From contig NZ_CP016591.1 in assembly GCF_001698205.1 (NCBI RefSeq), forward strand, positions 2,046,001 to 2,110,000: DNA of 64,000 nucleotides, given 5' to 3'. This document shows, in pieces, positions 9,113-17,443 of this stretch; the stretch's first letter is position 1, and each line of letters starts with the position of its first letter. The stretch is from Tsuneonella dongtanensis. GTDB lineage: Bacteria; Pseudomonadota; Alphaproteobacteria; Sphingomonadales; Sphingomonadaceae. A program made the position numbers and the translations under genes. The notes under the pieces were generated by a model. It saw nothing but the letters and a program-made list of their open reading frames with translations, was not told the DNA's origin and made no database searches.

Positions 9113-10405
9113 ATGGCCGACAAAATGAGCGGTACGGGACGGGCAGGGCACAACCGCCCGGCGCTGGCCTTCCATGTGCCCGAACCCAAGTTCCGGCCCG
9201 GCGACGCGGTCGATTTCTCCGATCTCGAGATCAGCGAACCCGGCGCGCAGCCGCGACCGGACGAGGGCTGCGCCCCGATCGACACCGCGCCGCTCGCCAA
9301 CGACCTGATCCGCGTGCTGGGCGACGATAACGCCGCGCATGGCCCGTGGGACCCCAAGCTCGATCCCGATACGCTTCGCCGGATGCTCCGCACCATGGCG
9401 CTGACCCGCGCCTTCGATGAGCGGATGTATCGCGGCCAGCGCCAAGGCAAGACCAGCTTCTACATGAAGTGCACCGGCGAGGAGGCGACCAGCGTCGCCG
9501 CCGCGATGGCGCTGGCGGGCGACGACATGGTGTTCCCCAGCTATCGCCAGCAGGGCATCCTGATCGCGCGCGGCTATCCGCTGGTCGAGATGATCAACCA
9601 GATCTACTCGAACCGCGGCGACAAGCTGAAAGGCCGCCAGCTTCCGATCATGTATTCGAGCCGCCCGCACAGCTTCTTCACGATCAGCGGCAACCTCGCC
9701 ACGCAGACGCCGCAGGCGGTGGGCTGGGCGATGGCGAGCGCGATGCGCGGCGACAGCCGGATCGCTGCGACCTGGGTGGGAGAGGGCAGCACCGCGGAAG
9801 GCGACTTCCACGCAGCCTGCCTGTTCGCGACGGTCTACAACGCGCCGGTGATCCTCAACGTCATCAACAACCAGTGGGCCATCTCGAGCTTCAGCGGATT
9901 TGCCGGGGGCGAGCGGGCGACCTTCGCCGCGCGCGGTGTCGGCTACGGCATCGCCAGCCTGCGGGTCGACGGAAACGATGCGCTGGCCGTCTATGCCGCG
10001 ACCCAGTGGGCGGCCGACCGCGCCCGGTCGAACGCCGGTCCCACGCTGATCGAGCACTTTACCTATCGCGCCGAAGGGCATTCGACCTCCGACGACCCGA
10101 GCCAGTACCGCAGCGCGCATGAGCGCAGTGAATGGCCGCTCGGCGATCCGATCATGCGCCTGAAGAACCACCTCATCCACCTCGGCGAATGGGACGAGGG
10201 ACGGCAGGAAGCGCTCGATCTCGAATGTGCCGAGCAGGTCAAGGCCGCGACCAAGGACGCCGAGAAGAACGGCGTGCTCGGCCACGGCATGCATCACCCG
10301 TTCCACACCATGTTCGAAGATGTGTTCGAGGAACTGCCCTGGCACCTCGAGGAACAGGCCGCGCAGGCAATCCGCGAAAGGAAGATCAAGTGGCCACAAG
10401 CCTGA
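9113..10405 (+). CDS. bkdA1: Branched-chain 2-oxoacid dehydrogenase E1 alpha subunit
   Basis: Thiamine-diphosphate-dependent E1 alpha of the 2-oxoisovalerate (branched-chain 2-oxoacid) dehydrogenase complex, which decarboxylates the oxoacids from Val, Leu and Ile. The 430-residue product has about 85 N-terminal residues before the catalytic fold, as in BkdA1-type rather than PDH-type E1 alpha. Visible are ALTRAFDERMYRGQRQGKTSFY, the ThDP/Mg motif running from GEGSTAEGDFHAA to NNQWAISS, and the phosphorylation-loop-like region HSTSDDPSQYR. It begins at ATG 9113 after GGGAGAG. It overlaps the E1 beta gene by 16 bases, consistent with translational coupling. Confidence 0.92.
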   Translation: MADKMSGTGRAGHNRPALAFHVPEPKFRPGDAVDFSDLEISEPGAQPRPDEGCAPIDTAPLANDLIRVLGDDNAAHGPWDPKLDPDTLRRMLRTMALTRAFDERMYRGQRQGKTSFYMKCTGEEATSVAAAMALAGDDMVFPSYRQQGILIARGYPLVEMINQIYSNRGDKLKGRQLPIMYSSRPHSFFTISGNLATQTPQAVGWAMASAMRGDSRIAATWVGEGSTAEGDFHAACLFATVYNAPVILNVINNQWAISSFSGFAGGERATFAARGVGYGIASLRVDGNDALAVYAATQWAADRARSNAGPTLIEHFTYRAEGHSTSDDPSQYRSAHERSEWPLGDPIMRLKNHLIHLGEWDEGRQEALDLECAEQVKAATKDAEKNGVLGHGMHHPFHTMFEDVFEELPWHLEEQAAQAIRERKIKWPQA

Positions 10406-11469
10406 CCGCCGCCGATCTGGAGGACGACACCCCGCTCGGCCTCGCCGACGCGCCTTCGCGCAACATGAACATGATCGAGGCGATCAACGACGCGCTCGAC
10501 ATCATGCTCAGCCACGATCCCACCGTCGTCATCATGGGCGAGGACGTGGGCTATTTCGGCGGCGTGTTCCGCGCGACCGCGCACCTGCAGGAAAAGCACG
10601 GGAAGAACCGCGTCTTCGACACGCCGATTTCCGAATGCGGGATCATCGGTGCGGCCGTCGGAATGGGTGCATACGGCTTGCGCCCGGTCCCCGAGATCCA
10701 GTTCGCCGATTACATCTATCCGGGCATGGACCAGCTGATCAGCGAGGCGGCGCGGCTGCGCTATCGCTCGGCGGGCGAATTCATCGCCCCGCTCACCGTC
10801 CGCTCGCCGTTCGGCGGGGGCATCTTCGGCGGGCAGACCCACAGCCAGAGCCCCGAATCGCTGTTCACGCACGTCGCGGGCCTGAAGACCGTGATCCCGT
10901 CGACGCCGTATGACGCCAAGGGCCTGCTGATTGCCGCCATCGAGGACAATGATCCGGTGATCTTCTTCGAGCCCAAGCGGATCTACAACGGACCGTTCAG
11001 CGGATACTACGACAAGCCGGTCGAGCCGTGGAAGAACCACCCGGACAGCAAGGTGCCCGAAGGCTATTTCTCGATCCCGCTCGGCAAGGCGCGCACCGTG
11101 CGCGAAGGCGACACGCTGACGATCCTTGCCTATGGCACGATGGTCCACGTCGTGTCTGCGGTGGCCAAGGAGAAGGGCGTCGATGCCGAGATCATCGACC
11201 TGCGCACGCTCGTGCCGCTCGACATCGAGGCGATCGAGGCCTCGGTCGAAAAGACCGGCCGCTGCCTGATCGTCCACGAGGCGACGCGGACGAGCGGCTT
11301 CGGCGCGGAGCTGTCGGCGCTCGTGCAGGAACGCTGCTTCTACCACCTCGAAGCGCCGATCGAACGCGTGACCGGCTTCGACACCCCCTATCCCCACAGC
11401 CTCGAATGGGCCTATTTCCCAGGTCCGGTCCGCATCGGCGAGGCCATCGACAAGATCCTGGAGGCCTGA
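10390..11469 (+). CDS. bkdA2: Branched-chain 2-oxoacid dehydrogenase E1 beta subunit
   Basis: Partner of E1 alpha in the heterotetrameric decarboxylase. The preferred start is GTG 10390, inside the end of the E1 alpha gene, because AAAGGAAG lies just upstream and the family sequence (NMNMIEAINDALDIMLSHDPTVV) starts shortly after. The product is 359 residues. Seen are GEDVGYFGGVFRAT, TPISECGIIGAAVGMG, PEIQFADYIYPGMDQLISEAARLRYRS and the C-terminal transketolase domain (TILAYGTMVHVV ... RTLVPLDIEAIEASVEKTGR). No ATG lies before residue 30 in this frame, so the GTG decides the start. Confidence 0.93.
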   Translation: MATSLTAADLEDDTPLGLADAPSRNMNMIEAINDALDIMLSHDPTVVIMGEDVGYFGGVFRATAHLQEKHGKNRVFDTPISECGIIGAAVGMGAYGLRPVPEIQFADYIYPGMDQLISEAARLRYRSAGEFIAPLTVRSPFGGGIFGGQTHSQSPESLFTHVAGLKTVIPSTPYDAKGLLIAAIEDNDPVIFFEPKRIYNGPFSGYYDKPVEPWKNHPDSKVPEGYFSIPLGKARTVREGDTLTILAYGTMVHVVSAVAKEKGVDAEIIDLRTLVPLDIEAIEASVEKTGRCLIVHEATRTSGFGAELSALVQERCFYHLEAPIERVTGFDTPYPHSLEWAYFPGPVRIGEAIDKILEA

Positions 11470-11473
11470 TCCG

Positions 11474-12808
11474 ATGGCCCGTTTCACGTTCAATCTCCCC
11501 GACATCGGCGAAGGCATCGCCGAGGCCGAAATCGTCGCCATGCACGTCAAGCCGGGCGACAAGGTCGAGGAAGACCAGCAGATCGCCGACATGATGACCG
11601 ACAAGGCGACGGTCGAGATGGAAAGCCCGGTCTCGGGCACCGTGGTCGAAGTCGCAGGCGAGGCGGGCGACGTGATCGCCATCGGCTCCATGCTCGTGGT
11701 GATCGAGACCGAGGGCGGTGCAGTCGATAGCGCGCCCGCGCCGGAACCGGTTTCGGAGGCGCCTGCGCCCAAGGCCGCGAAGGTCGAGACCCGGATAGAG
11801 GTCGAAACGCCTGATGCATCGGATGCAGACGATGCCATCGAGGCCGCTCCGAAAGCCGCTCCGCCGCCACCGCCCGAGCCGAAACCCGCTCCTGCTCCCA
11901 AGCCTGCTCCGGCGCCGGTAGCGAAGTCGTCGCCCGCGAAGGTCCTCGCCACCCCCGCCGTACGCGAGCGCGCCAGGGCGCTCGGCATCGATCTGTCCGA
12001 AGTCCGCCCGGGCGAGGAGGGCCGCATCCGTCACGCCGACCTCGACGCATTCATCGCCTATGGCGCCCCGACCGGCCATACTCCCGCGGGAATTACCCGC
12101 GCCGACGAGACGGTGAAGGTCATCGGCCTGCGCCGCCGGATCGCCGAGAACATGGCGGCGGCCAAGCGCCACATCCCGCATTTTACGTATGTCGAGGAAT
12201 GCGACGTCACCGAGCTCGAGCGCCTGCGCGAACAGCTCAACGCGGCGCGCGGCGACAAGCCGAAACTCACCATGCTGCCGCTGCTGATCGCTGCGATTTG
12301 CAAGACGATCCCGCAGTTCCCGATGATCAACGCGCGCTACGACGACGAGGCGAACGTGATAACGCGCCACGGCGCGGTCCATCTCGGCATGGCGACCCAG
12401 ACGGACGGCGGCCTGATGGTCCCGGTAATCCGCGATGCGGAAGCGAAGAACCTGTGGCAACTCGCGACCGAGATCCGGCGCCTGGCAGAGGCCGCACGCG
12501 ACGGATCGGCGAAGTCGAACGAACTCAGCGGCTCGACCCTTACCATCACGTCGCTCGGTCCGCTGGGCGGGGTGGCGACAACCCCGGTGATCAACCGCCC
12601 CGAGGTCGCGATCATCGGCCCCAACCGGATCGTCGAACGGCCGATGTTCGTCCCCGACGGCATGGGCGGCGAGCGGGTGGAAAAGCGCAAGCTGATGAAC
12701 ATATCGATCAGCTGCGACCACCGCGTGGTCGACGGCTACGATGCCGCGAGCTTCATCCAGGAAGTCCGCAAGCTGATCGAGACGCCGGCGCTGCTGCTCG
12801 TCAACTGA
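11474..12808 (+). CDS. bkdB: Dihydrolipoamide acyltransferase E2 (branched-chain complex)
   Basis: E2 core of the branched-chain 2-oxoacid dehydrogenase complex; it transfers the acyl group from lipoate to CoA. The 444 residues contain one lipoyl domain (lipoyl Lys44 in MMTDKATVEM), a long Ala/Pro/Lys linker (about 90-150), an E3/E1-binding domain (LATPAVRERARALGIDL, about 155-195) and the catalytic domain. The catalytic site is SCDHRVVDGYDAASF with His416. The first two bases after the E1 beta stop lead into a good ribosome site (GGAGG inside the end of the E1 beta gene). No lipoamide dehydrogenase gene follows, so E3 must come from elsewhere in the genome. Confidence 0.94.
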   Translation: MARFTFNLPDIGEGIAEAEIVAMHVKPGDKVEEDQQIADMMTDKATVEMESPVSGTVVEVAGEAGDVIAIGSMLVVIETEGGAVDSAPAPEPVSEAPAPKAAKVETRIEVETPDASDADDAIEAAPKAAPPPPPEPKPAPAPKPAPAPVAKSSPAKVLATPAVRERARALGIDLSEVRPGEEGRIRHADLDAFIAYGAPTGHTPAGITRADETVKVIGLRRRIAENMAAAKRHIPHFTYVEECDVTELERLREQLNAARGDKPKLTMLPLLIAAICKTIPQFPMINARYDDEANVITRHGAVHLGMATQTDGGLMVPVIRDAEAKNLWQLATEIRRLAEAARDGSAKSNELSGSTLTITSLGPLGGVATTPVINRPEVAIIGPNRIVERPMFVPDGMGGERVEKRKLMNISISCDHRVVDGYDAASFIQEVRKLIETPALLLVN

Positions 12809-12814
12809 GCAAAG

Positions 12815-13234
12815 TCAGCGCACGATGGCGCTGTAGGTCATTCGGCCGCTTGGCGATCCGGCGACTTTCATCCGCAGGTGCGTGACGTCTTCGGCCGAGG
12901 CGAGCCGGGTCCCGGCCTTGAGCGTGCCCAGATCGCCCCAGCTGCGTCCGCCGTCGATCGACACCTCGACCGCGTCGCTGCCAGCGCGCTGGAAGGCGAG
13001 CGTGCGCGGCACGGCGCTCTGCACCGTGAAGCGGCGTTCGGGCGAATCGGCGCGCCATTCGACGACGAGAACGACCTTGTCCCCGGGGCGCAGCGTTCGT
13101 GCCGGTTCGAGCGCCCGCACGCCTTCGCTGCTGCGCTCGACGTAGACCGAACGATCGATGTCGATCGCGCTTTCGGCAAAGGCAGTGCCCGAACCGAGAC
13201 TGACAAGACTGGCAAATCCGAGCCAGAAACGCAT
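12815..13234 (-). CDS. Secreted protein of unknown function
   Basis: I do not recognise the family. From ATG 13234 (ribosome site AGGGGGAT upstream) the 139-residue product has a classic signal peptide (MRFWLGFASLVSLGSGTAFA, cleavage after AFA) and then an all-beta looking domain. That domain has alternating hydrophobic residues (LRPGDKVVLVVEWRA, VEVSIDGGRSWGDLG, THLRMKVAGSPSGRMTYSAIVR) suggestive of a DUF11/Ig-like or sialidase-type repeat. Its likely location is the periplasm. Its 3' end faces the end of the bkd operon, 6 bases away. A longer frame to 13279 would bury the signal peptide and is not used. Confidence 0.75.
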   Translation of the reverse strand: MRFWLGFASLVSLGSGTAFAESAIDIDRSVYVERSSEGVRALEPARTLRPGDKVVLVVEWRADSPERRFTVQSAVPRTLAFQRAGSDAVEVSIDGGRSWGDLGTLKAGTRLASAEDVTHLRMKVAGSPSGRMTYSAIVR

Positions 13235-13341
13235 GATGTTCGATCCCCCTGAACCCCGCGGCCGGGGCAGGGAGATCATGGCCCGACATGGTTAATTTTC
13301 GGTGGAGCGCGCGGGCTGCAAAAAGGCCGCTCGACTGCTGT

Positions 13342-13370
13342 TGACAGCCCGAAGCACACCCCTTAGTGGC
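13342..13370 (+). promoter_or_regulatory. Candidate promoter of tRNA-Asp
   Basis: TTGACA (13342-13347), a 17-base spacer and TAGTGG (13365-13370) end about 32 bases before the tRNA. The -35 hexamer is a perfect consensus; the -10 is weak. This fits a stable-RNA promoter. Inference only. Confidence 0.45.
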
Positions 13371-13402
13371 GCGGCTCCCAAGCGGTGCAAGCCCCGGAAT
13401 GC

Positions 13403-13479
13403 GCGGGTGTAGCTCAGTTGGTTAGAGTGCCGGCCTGTCACGCCGGAGGTCGCGGGTTCGAGCCCCGTCACTCGCGCCA
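13403..13479 (+). tRNA. tRNA-Asp(GTC)
   Basis: A 77-base cloverleaf. The acceptor is GCGGGTG with CACTCGC (one G-T pair) and the D arm contains AGCTCAGTTGGTTAGAGT. The anticodon loop is CTGTCAC with anticodon GTC, and the T arm is GCGGG-TTCGAGC-CCCGT. Discriminator G and an encoded CCA follow. Confidence 0.97.
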
Positions 13480-13489
13480 CTTGGGACAA

Positions 13490-13705
13490 TCAGCCCCAGC
13501 GGCCGGTCTCCATCCAGAGGATGAAGCGCCGCAGCGGCAGCAGCCAGACGATCCCGAGTACGAGATAGACCAGCGCCTGCGCCAGCGTCGGCCAGTCGCC
13601 GATCAGGTCCGGCGCATAGCGTGCGATGACGAGGGTATAGGCCGCCAGCGCCGCGAGCAGCGCGAGTATGCCGAGCGGAATCCGCAAGGTGGGCTCTGTT
13701 CTCAT
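13490..13705 (-). CDS. DUF2842 family small membrane protein
   Basis: A 71-residue protein with two predicted transmembrane helices (IPLGILALLAALAAYTLVIARYA and ALVYLVLGIVWLLPLRRFILW). It ends in the METGRW-type tail typical of DUF2842 proteins of alphaproteobacteria. Function is unknown. Its ATG at 13705 overlaps the last four bases of the fau gene, so the two are translationally coupled. The longer open frame upstream is antisense-biased and lies over fau. Confidence 0.85.
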   Translation of the reverse strand: MRTEPTLRIPLGILALLAALAAYTLVIARYAPDLIGDWPTLAQALVYLVLGIVWLLPLRRFILWMETGRWG

Positions 13706-14286
13706 GCGAAGGGTCCTATCACGCGGGTCGGGGTCACTATCGCCGCCAACGGGCGGTCGTGCGGTTCGTTCGGCAGGTTCGCGACTTCCTGCATATCCCA
13801 GGCCAGCCCGATAGCGAGCGCATGGGGGTTCGCCGACAGCCACCTGTCATAGTGCCCACCGCCCTGACCGAGTCGCCGCCCGTCCGGCGCAAAGGCGACA
13901 AGCGGCGCGAAGACCACGAACGGCACGACTTCCTCGGCCTCCGTGGCAGGTTGCGGACCGAACGGGCCCTGCTCGAGATCGGTGCAGCCAAACGGATCGC
14001 TGTGCACGCGGAAACGCATGGGCGCCGCTTTGTCGGCGAACCACGGCAAGGCCACCGTGCGCCCCTGTTCGATGAAGAATTTCGTGTAGCCGCTCGCGAA
14101 GGCTTCGCCGACAACAGCGTGATAGAGCCCGATCGCGCCGTCGCCCGGCACCATTTCCAGCACCGGCCGCGGCGGGCGGTGGAACACCAACGCGCGAACC
14201 TGATTCGGCAGCGCTTCCGCGTGAGCGAGCCGCTCGGCACGCATGCGCCGTCTCAGGGCGGCCTTGCTCTCGATCGTCACGGTCAT
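13702..14286 (-). CDS. fau: 5-formyltetrahydrofolate cyclo-ligase
   Basis: Converts 5-formyl-THF to 5,10-methenyl-THF using ATP (YgfA/MTHFS family). The 194-residue product shows KAALRRRMRAER near the start, the substrate loop GAIGLYHAV, and the C-terminal ATP site VAFAPDGRRLGQGGGHYDRWL. The ATG at 14286 is preferred over a GTG three codons earlier. It lies directly after the 6S RNA candidate in the order zapA - 6S RNA - fau, an arrangement known from many proteobacteria. It ends in a 4-base overlap with the DUF2842 gene. Confidence 0.94.
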   Translation of the reverse strand: MTVTIESKAALRRRMRAERLAHAEALPNQVRALVFHRPPRPVLEMVPGDGAIGLYHAVVGEAFASGYTKFFIEQGRTVALPWFADKAAPMRFRVHSDPFGCTDLEQGPFGPQPATEAEEVVPFVVFAPLVAFAPDGRRLGQGGGHYDRWLSANPHALAIGLAWDMQEVANLPNEPHDRPLAAIVTPTRVIGPFA

Positions 14287-14309
14287 CGGCCTCACAGGTC
14301 CATGGGTGG

Positions 14310-14475
14310 AGTGGCGGAACCACCATGGGTCGTTTGCCCCGAAATCCTCCGACGCCTCAACGTCAGGTGGGAGCCATGTACCTCGGTCCCCGGGACGAAC
14401 CCGGTCGCCAAGGCAGGGACAGCTCCCTTGGATTGCTTATAGCCCCGGGGATTTTGATGTGGCTCGTGCCGGGCA
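14310..14475 (-). ncRNA. ssrS: 6S RNA candidate
   Basis: 6S RNA binds the sigma-70 RNA polymerase holoenzyme by mimicking an open promoter. The 200-base non-coding gap between zapA and fau is the classical ssrS position. On the complement it folds as one long interrupted rod. The closing helix is AAATCC (14449-14454) with GGATTT (14342-14347); the middle helix is GGGAGC (14422-14427) with GCTCCC (14369-14374). Next come CCTTGG (14408-14413) with CCGAGG (14381-14386), and a TTCG-type terminal loop flanked by CCGGG/CCCGG. A single-stranded region next to GGGCTATAAGC could be the bubble strand. The exact ends are estimates. Confidence 0.65.
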
Positions 14476-14492
14476 GTCCCGCCGCGGCTTAT

Positions 14493-15077
14493 CTAGGCGC
14501 TCGCGGCCCGGCTCTCAAGCTTGTCGGCGCATTCCTCGAGCATTTCGGCGAACCGTTCGAGCGCCGGGGCCAATGCAGCCAGGTCGGCGCTCCCCTCCGA
14601 TGACGGCCCACTGGCAGGGGGCGGAGCGGACCTGAGGTCGGCGATCTCCGCGCGCAGCCTAGCAGCTTCCGCCTCGTGATCGGCGATCGCCTCGGTCAGT
14701 TCGGTCTGGCGCGACAAGACGCCTTCCATTTCCTGCGCGGATGACTGCGCGGCGCTTTGCAGGCGTGCCAGCTCGGCCTCGAGGCTGGCGATCGTCGCTT
14801 TCAGTTGGTCGCGCTGGCCGAGCGCCGTGTCCGCGTCGCGCCTGGCTGCCGCGACTGCCTCGTCCGCGCCGGCGGTCGCATCGCGGCTCTCCTGGACCTC
14901 GTCGGCCAGCAGGAGGGCCGCAAAGAGCAGGTTCTGCGCGTCGGGACCCGTAGGGTTGCCCATCGACACGAGCTTGTCGTTGATCGTGGCACCAAGCCGC
15001 GTCACCCGATCTTCCTCGCCGGCCGCACAGGCCACGCGGTACGTCCGCCCGCCGATCTGGAGAGCGACTTCGCTCAC
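14493..15077 (-). CDS. zapA: Cell division protein ZapA with extended coiled coil
   Basis: ZapA stabilises and crosslinks FtsZ filaments at the division site. Residues 1-70 carry the ZapA globular domain (VALQIGGRTYRVACAAGEEDRVTRLGATINDKL, then NLLFAALLLADEV). The remaining 120 residues form a long Ala/Glu/Gln-rich coiled coil, so at 194 residues the protein is nearly twice the E. coli length (109). An extended tail of this kind is common in sphingomonads. Its start overlaps the stop of the preceding small coiled-coil gene by four bases, and the 6S RNA candidate follows. Confidence 0.9.
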   Translation of the reverse strand: MSEVALQIGGRTYRVACAAGEEDRVTRLGATINDKLVSMGNPTGPDAQNLLFAALLLADEVQESRDATAGADEAVAAARRDADTALGQRDQLKATIASLEAELARLQSAAQSSAQEMEGVLSRQTELTEAIADHEAEAARLRAEIADLRSAPPPASGPSSEGSADLAALAPALERFAEMLEECADKLESRAASA

Positions 15078-15289
15078 TGATCGATCTCCGCGATGACGGC
15101 GTCGAGATCGGCGATCGCCTGAGCGACCGTCTCACGCAAAGTCTCGTGCTTTTCTATGAGCGCCATCACATTGGCCGATGCGGCGGGAGCCGGCGCGGTC
15201 GCATGGGGCGGGGCATCGGCGGCGCGCGCGATGCGCGCAAGCGCGGCCTCGATACGCTGCACCGCCGCTTCGCTTCGATCCCCCGACAT
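15074..15289 (-). CDS. Small coiled-coil protein upstream of ZapA
   Basis: A 71-residue protein of unknown function starting MSGDRSEAAVQRIEAALARIARAA. It has two amphipathic helices joined by an Ala/Pro linker; the second helix (VMALIEKHETLRETVAQAIADLDAVIAEI) has clear heptad spacing. The 4-base overlap with zapA argues for translational coupling and a shared role in division. I cannot assign a named family. An in-frame start 12 codons upstream (15325) is possible but would lengthen the disordered N-terminus. Confidence 0.75.
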   Translation of the reverse strand: MSGDRSEAAVQRIEAALARIARAADAPPHATAPAPAASANVMALIEKHETLRETVAQAIADLDAVIAEIDQ

Positions 15290-15464
15290 ACGATGCGATT
15301 TACCGCCAATCCCGCGTCCACGCAAAGGGTTGCCGGGGCCTGTTGATAACTGGCCTTCAGCGCCTGCGCGGGGAACTATCTCCGGCCTCGCCTTGACCTC
15401 ACGTGACGGTCACGCAAAGGCGTCCCCGCGCACCGAATCGCCCTCAAAACGGAGCATTGCCGCG

Positions 15465-17429
15465 ATGACGCTGAACCCCGCCCGCCTGGCGCCGATGGCC
15501 AACGCCATTCGCGCGCTCTCGATGGACGCGGTGCAGGCGGCCAATTCCGGCCATCCGGGGATGCCGATGGGCATGGCCGACGTCGCGACGGTCCTGTTCT
15601 CGAAGTATCTCAAGTTCGATCCGAAAGCGCCCGACTGGCCCGACCGCGACCGCTTCGTGCTGTCCGCCGGACACGGCTCAATGCTGATCTACAGCCTGCT
15701 GTACCTGACCGGATACGAGCGGCCGACGATCCAGGACATTGCCAATTTCCGCCAGATCGGCAGCCCCTGCGCCGGGCATCCCGAGAATTTCCTGCTCGAT
15801 GGCGTCGAGTGCACCACCGGGCCGCTGGGGCAGGGCCTTGCGATGGCGGTCGGCATGGCGATTGCGGAGCGTCACCTCAACGCCGCGCATGGCGCCGATG
15901 TCGTCGATCACGATACCTGGGTGGTCGCCGGCGACGGTTGCCTGATGGAAGGCGTCAATCACGAGGCCATCGGGCTTGCCGGCCATCTCGGCCTCGGCCG
16001 CCTCAAAGTACTGTGGGATTCGAACAGGATCACCATCGACGGATCGACCGACCTGTCGACCTGCGAGGACATTCCCGCGCGCTATCGCGCGTCGGGCTGG
16101 CATGTCCTCGCCTGCGACGGCCACGACTTTGCCGATATCGACCGCGCCTTGGGCGAAGCGGCCGCGCTGACCGACAAGCCGGTGCTGGTCGAATGCCGCA
16201 CGGTGATCGGCAAGGGCGCACCGAACAAGCAGGGCACCAGCGGCGTTCACGGCGCGGCACTGGGCGCGGACGAGGTGGCGGCAGCGCGCGCGGAACTGGG
16301 CTGGAGCGCTGCTCCGTTCGAGGTACCGGCTGAGATTCTCTCCGACTGGCGTGAGACCGGCCAGCGCGGCGCCAAGGCCCGGGCAGAGTGGGAGCAGCGG
16401 ACGTCGGGCAAAGACCTCGGCGTCGTTCCGGTGCCCGAAGGTGCGCTCGACGATTACATCGCCGGCCTCCTTGCCGAGCCGAAGAAGGTCGCGACGCGCA
16501 AGGCGAGCGAAATGGCGCTCGAGGTGCTGACAGCGGCCATTCCGTCGATGATCGGCGGTTCGGCCGACCTCACCGGCTCGAATAACACCAAGACCAAAGC
16601 GACCCTGCCGCTGACCGCACAGGACTACTCGGGGCGCTACCTCTATTACGGCATCCGCGAGTTCGGAATGGCCTGCGCCATGAACGGCATGGCGCTGCAT
16701 GGCGGGGTGATCCCCTACGGTGGCACCTTCCTGATCTTCAGCGACTATTGCCGCAACGCGGTGCGCCTCAGCGCGCTGCAGCAGACCCGCGCGATCTACG
16801 TGTTCACTCACGACAGCATCGGCCTCGGCGAAGATGGCCCGACGCACCAGCCTGTCGAACAGTTGATGAGCCTGCGCCTGGTCCCCAACCTCAACGTCTT
16901 CCGGCCGTGCGATACGATCGAGACCGCGGAGTGCTGGGCGCTGGCGCTTGCCGATACCGATACCCCGAGCGTGCTTGCCCTGAGCCGCCAGAACCTGCCG
17001 CAGCTGCGCACCGAGGGCGGCAACCTCTCGGCGAAGGGCGCCTATCGCCTGCGCGCCGCGAAAGCGGACCGCAAGGTCATCCTGATCGCGACCGGTTCCG
17101 AGGTCGAAGTAGCGGTCGCCACCGCCGATGCTCTTGAAGCCGACGGGATCGGTGCGGACGTGATTTCAATGCCTTGCATGGAACTGTTCGAAGCGCAGCA
17201 CCAGTCCTACAAGGACGACCTTCTGCCCAACGTGCCGCCCGAGCAGCTGCTCCGCGTCTCGATCGAGGCAGGCAGTACGATGGGGTGGGAACGCTACACG
17301 ATGGCAAACGGCCTGCAGATCGGCCTCGACCGTTTCGGCGCTTCCGCGCCGGCGGAAGATCTGTTCGCGAAGTTTGGCTTCACTGCCGAAGCCATCGTAC
17401 CAAAAATCAAAGCCAGACTGGGCATTTAG
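15465..17429 (+). CDS. tkt: Transketolase
   Basis: Thiamine-diphosphate enzyme of the pentose phosphate pathway that moves two-carbon units between sugar phosphates. The 654-residue product has the family N-terminus (LAPMANAIRALSMDAVQAANSGHPGMPMGMADV), the ThDP-binding GDGCLMEGVNHEAIGLAGHLGLG, and the substrate motif GIREFGMACAMNGMALHGG. HDSIGLGEDGPTHQPVEQL lies in the pyrimidine domain. The start ATG 15465 follows AACGGAG; the longer frame upstream overlaps the coiled-coil gene on the other strand. It heads a carbon-metabolism cluster with gap 14 bases downstream. Confidence 0.96.
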   Translation: MTLNPARLAPMANAIRALSMDAVQAANSGHPGMPMGMADVATVLFSKYLKFDPKAPDWPDRDRFVLSAGHGSMLIYSLLYLTGYERPTIQDIANFRQIGSPCAGHPENFLLDGVECTTGPLGQGLAMAVGMAIAERHLNAAHGADVVDHDTWVVAGDGCLMEGVNHEAIGLAGHLGLGRLKVLWDSNRITIDGSTDLSTCEDIPARYRASGWHVLACDGHDFADIDRALGEAAALTDKPVLVECRTVIGKGAPNKQGTSGVHGAALGADEVAAARAELGWSAAPFEVPAEILSDWRETGQRGAKARAEWEQRTSGKDLGVVPVPEGALDDYIAGLLAEPKKVATRKASEMALEVLTAAIPSMIGGSADLTGSNNTKTKATLPLTAQDYSGRYLYYGIREFGMACAMNGMALHGGVIPYGGTFLIFSDYCRNAVRLSALQQTRAIYVFTHDSIGLGEDGPTHQPVEQLMSLRLVPNLNVFRPCDTIETAECWALALADTDTPSVLALSRQNLPQLRTEGGNLSAKGAYRLRAAKADRKVILIATGSEVEVAVATADALEADGIGADVISMPCMELFEAQHQSYKDDLLPNVPPEQLLRVSIEAGSTMGWERYTMANGLQIGLDRFGASAPAEDLFAKFGFTAEAIVPKIKARLGI

Positions 17430-17443
17430 CAGGAGCTTTTCAC

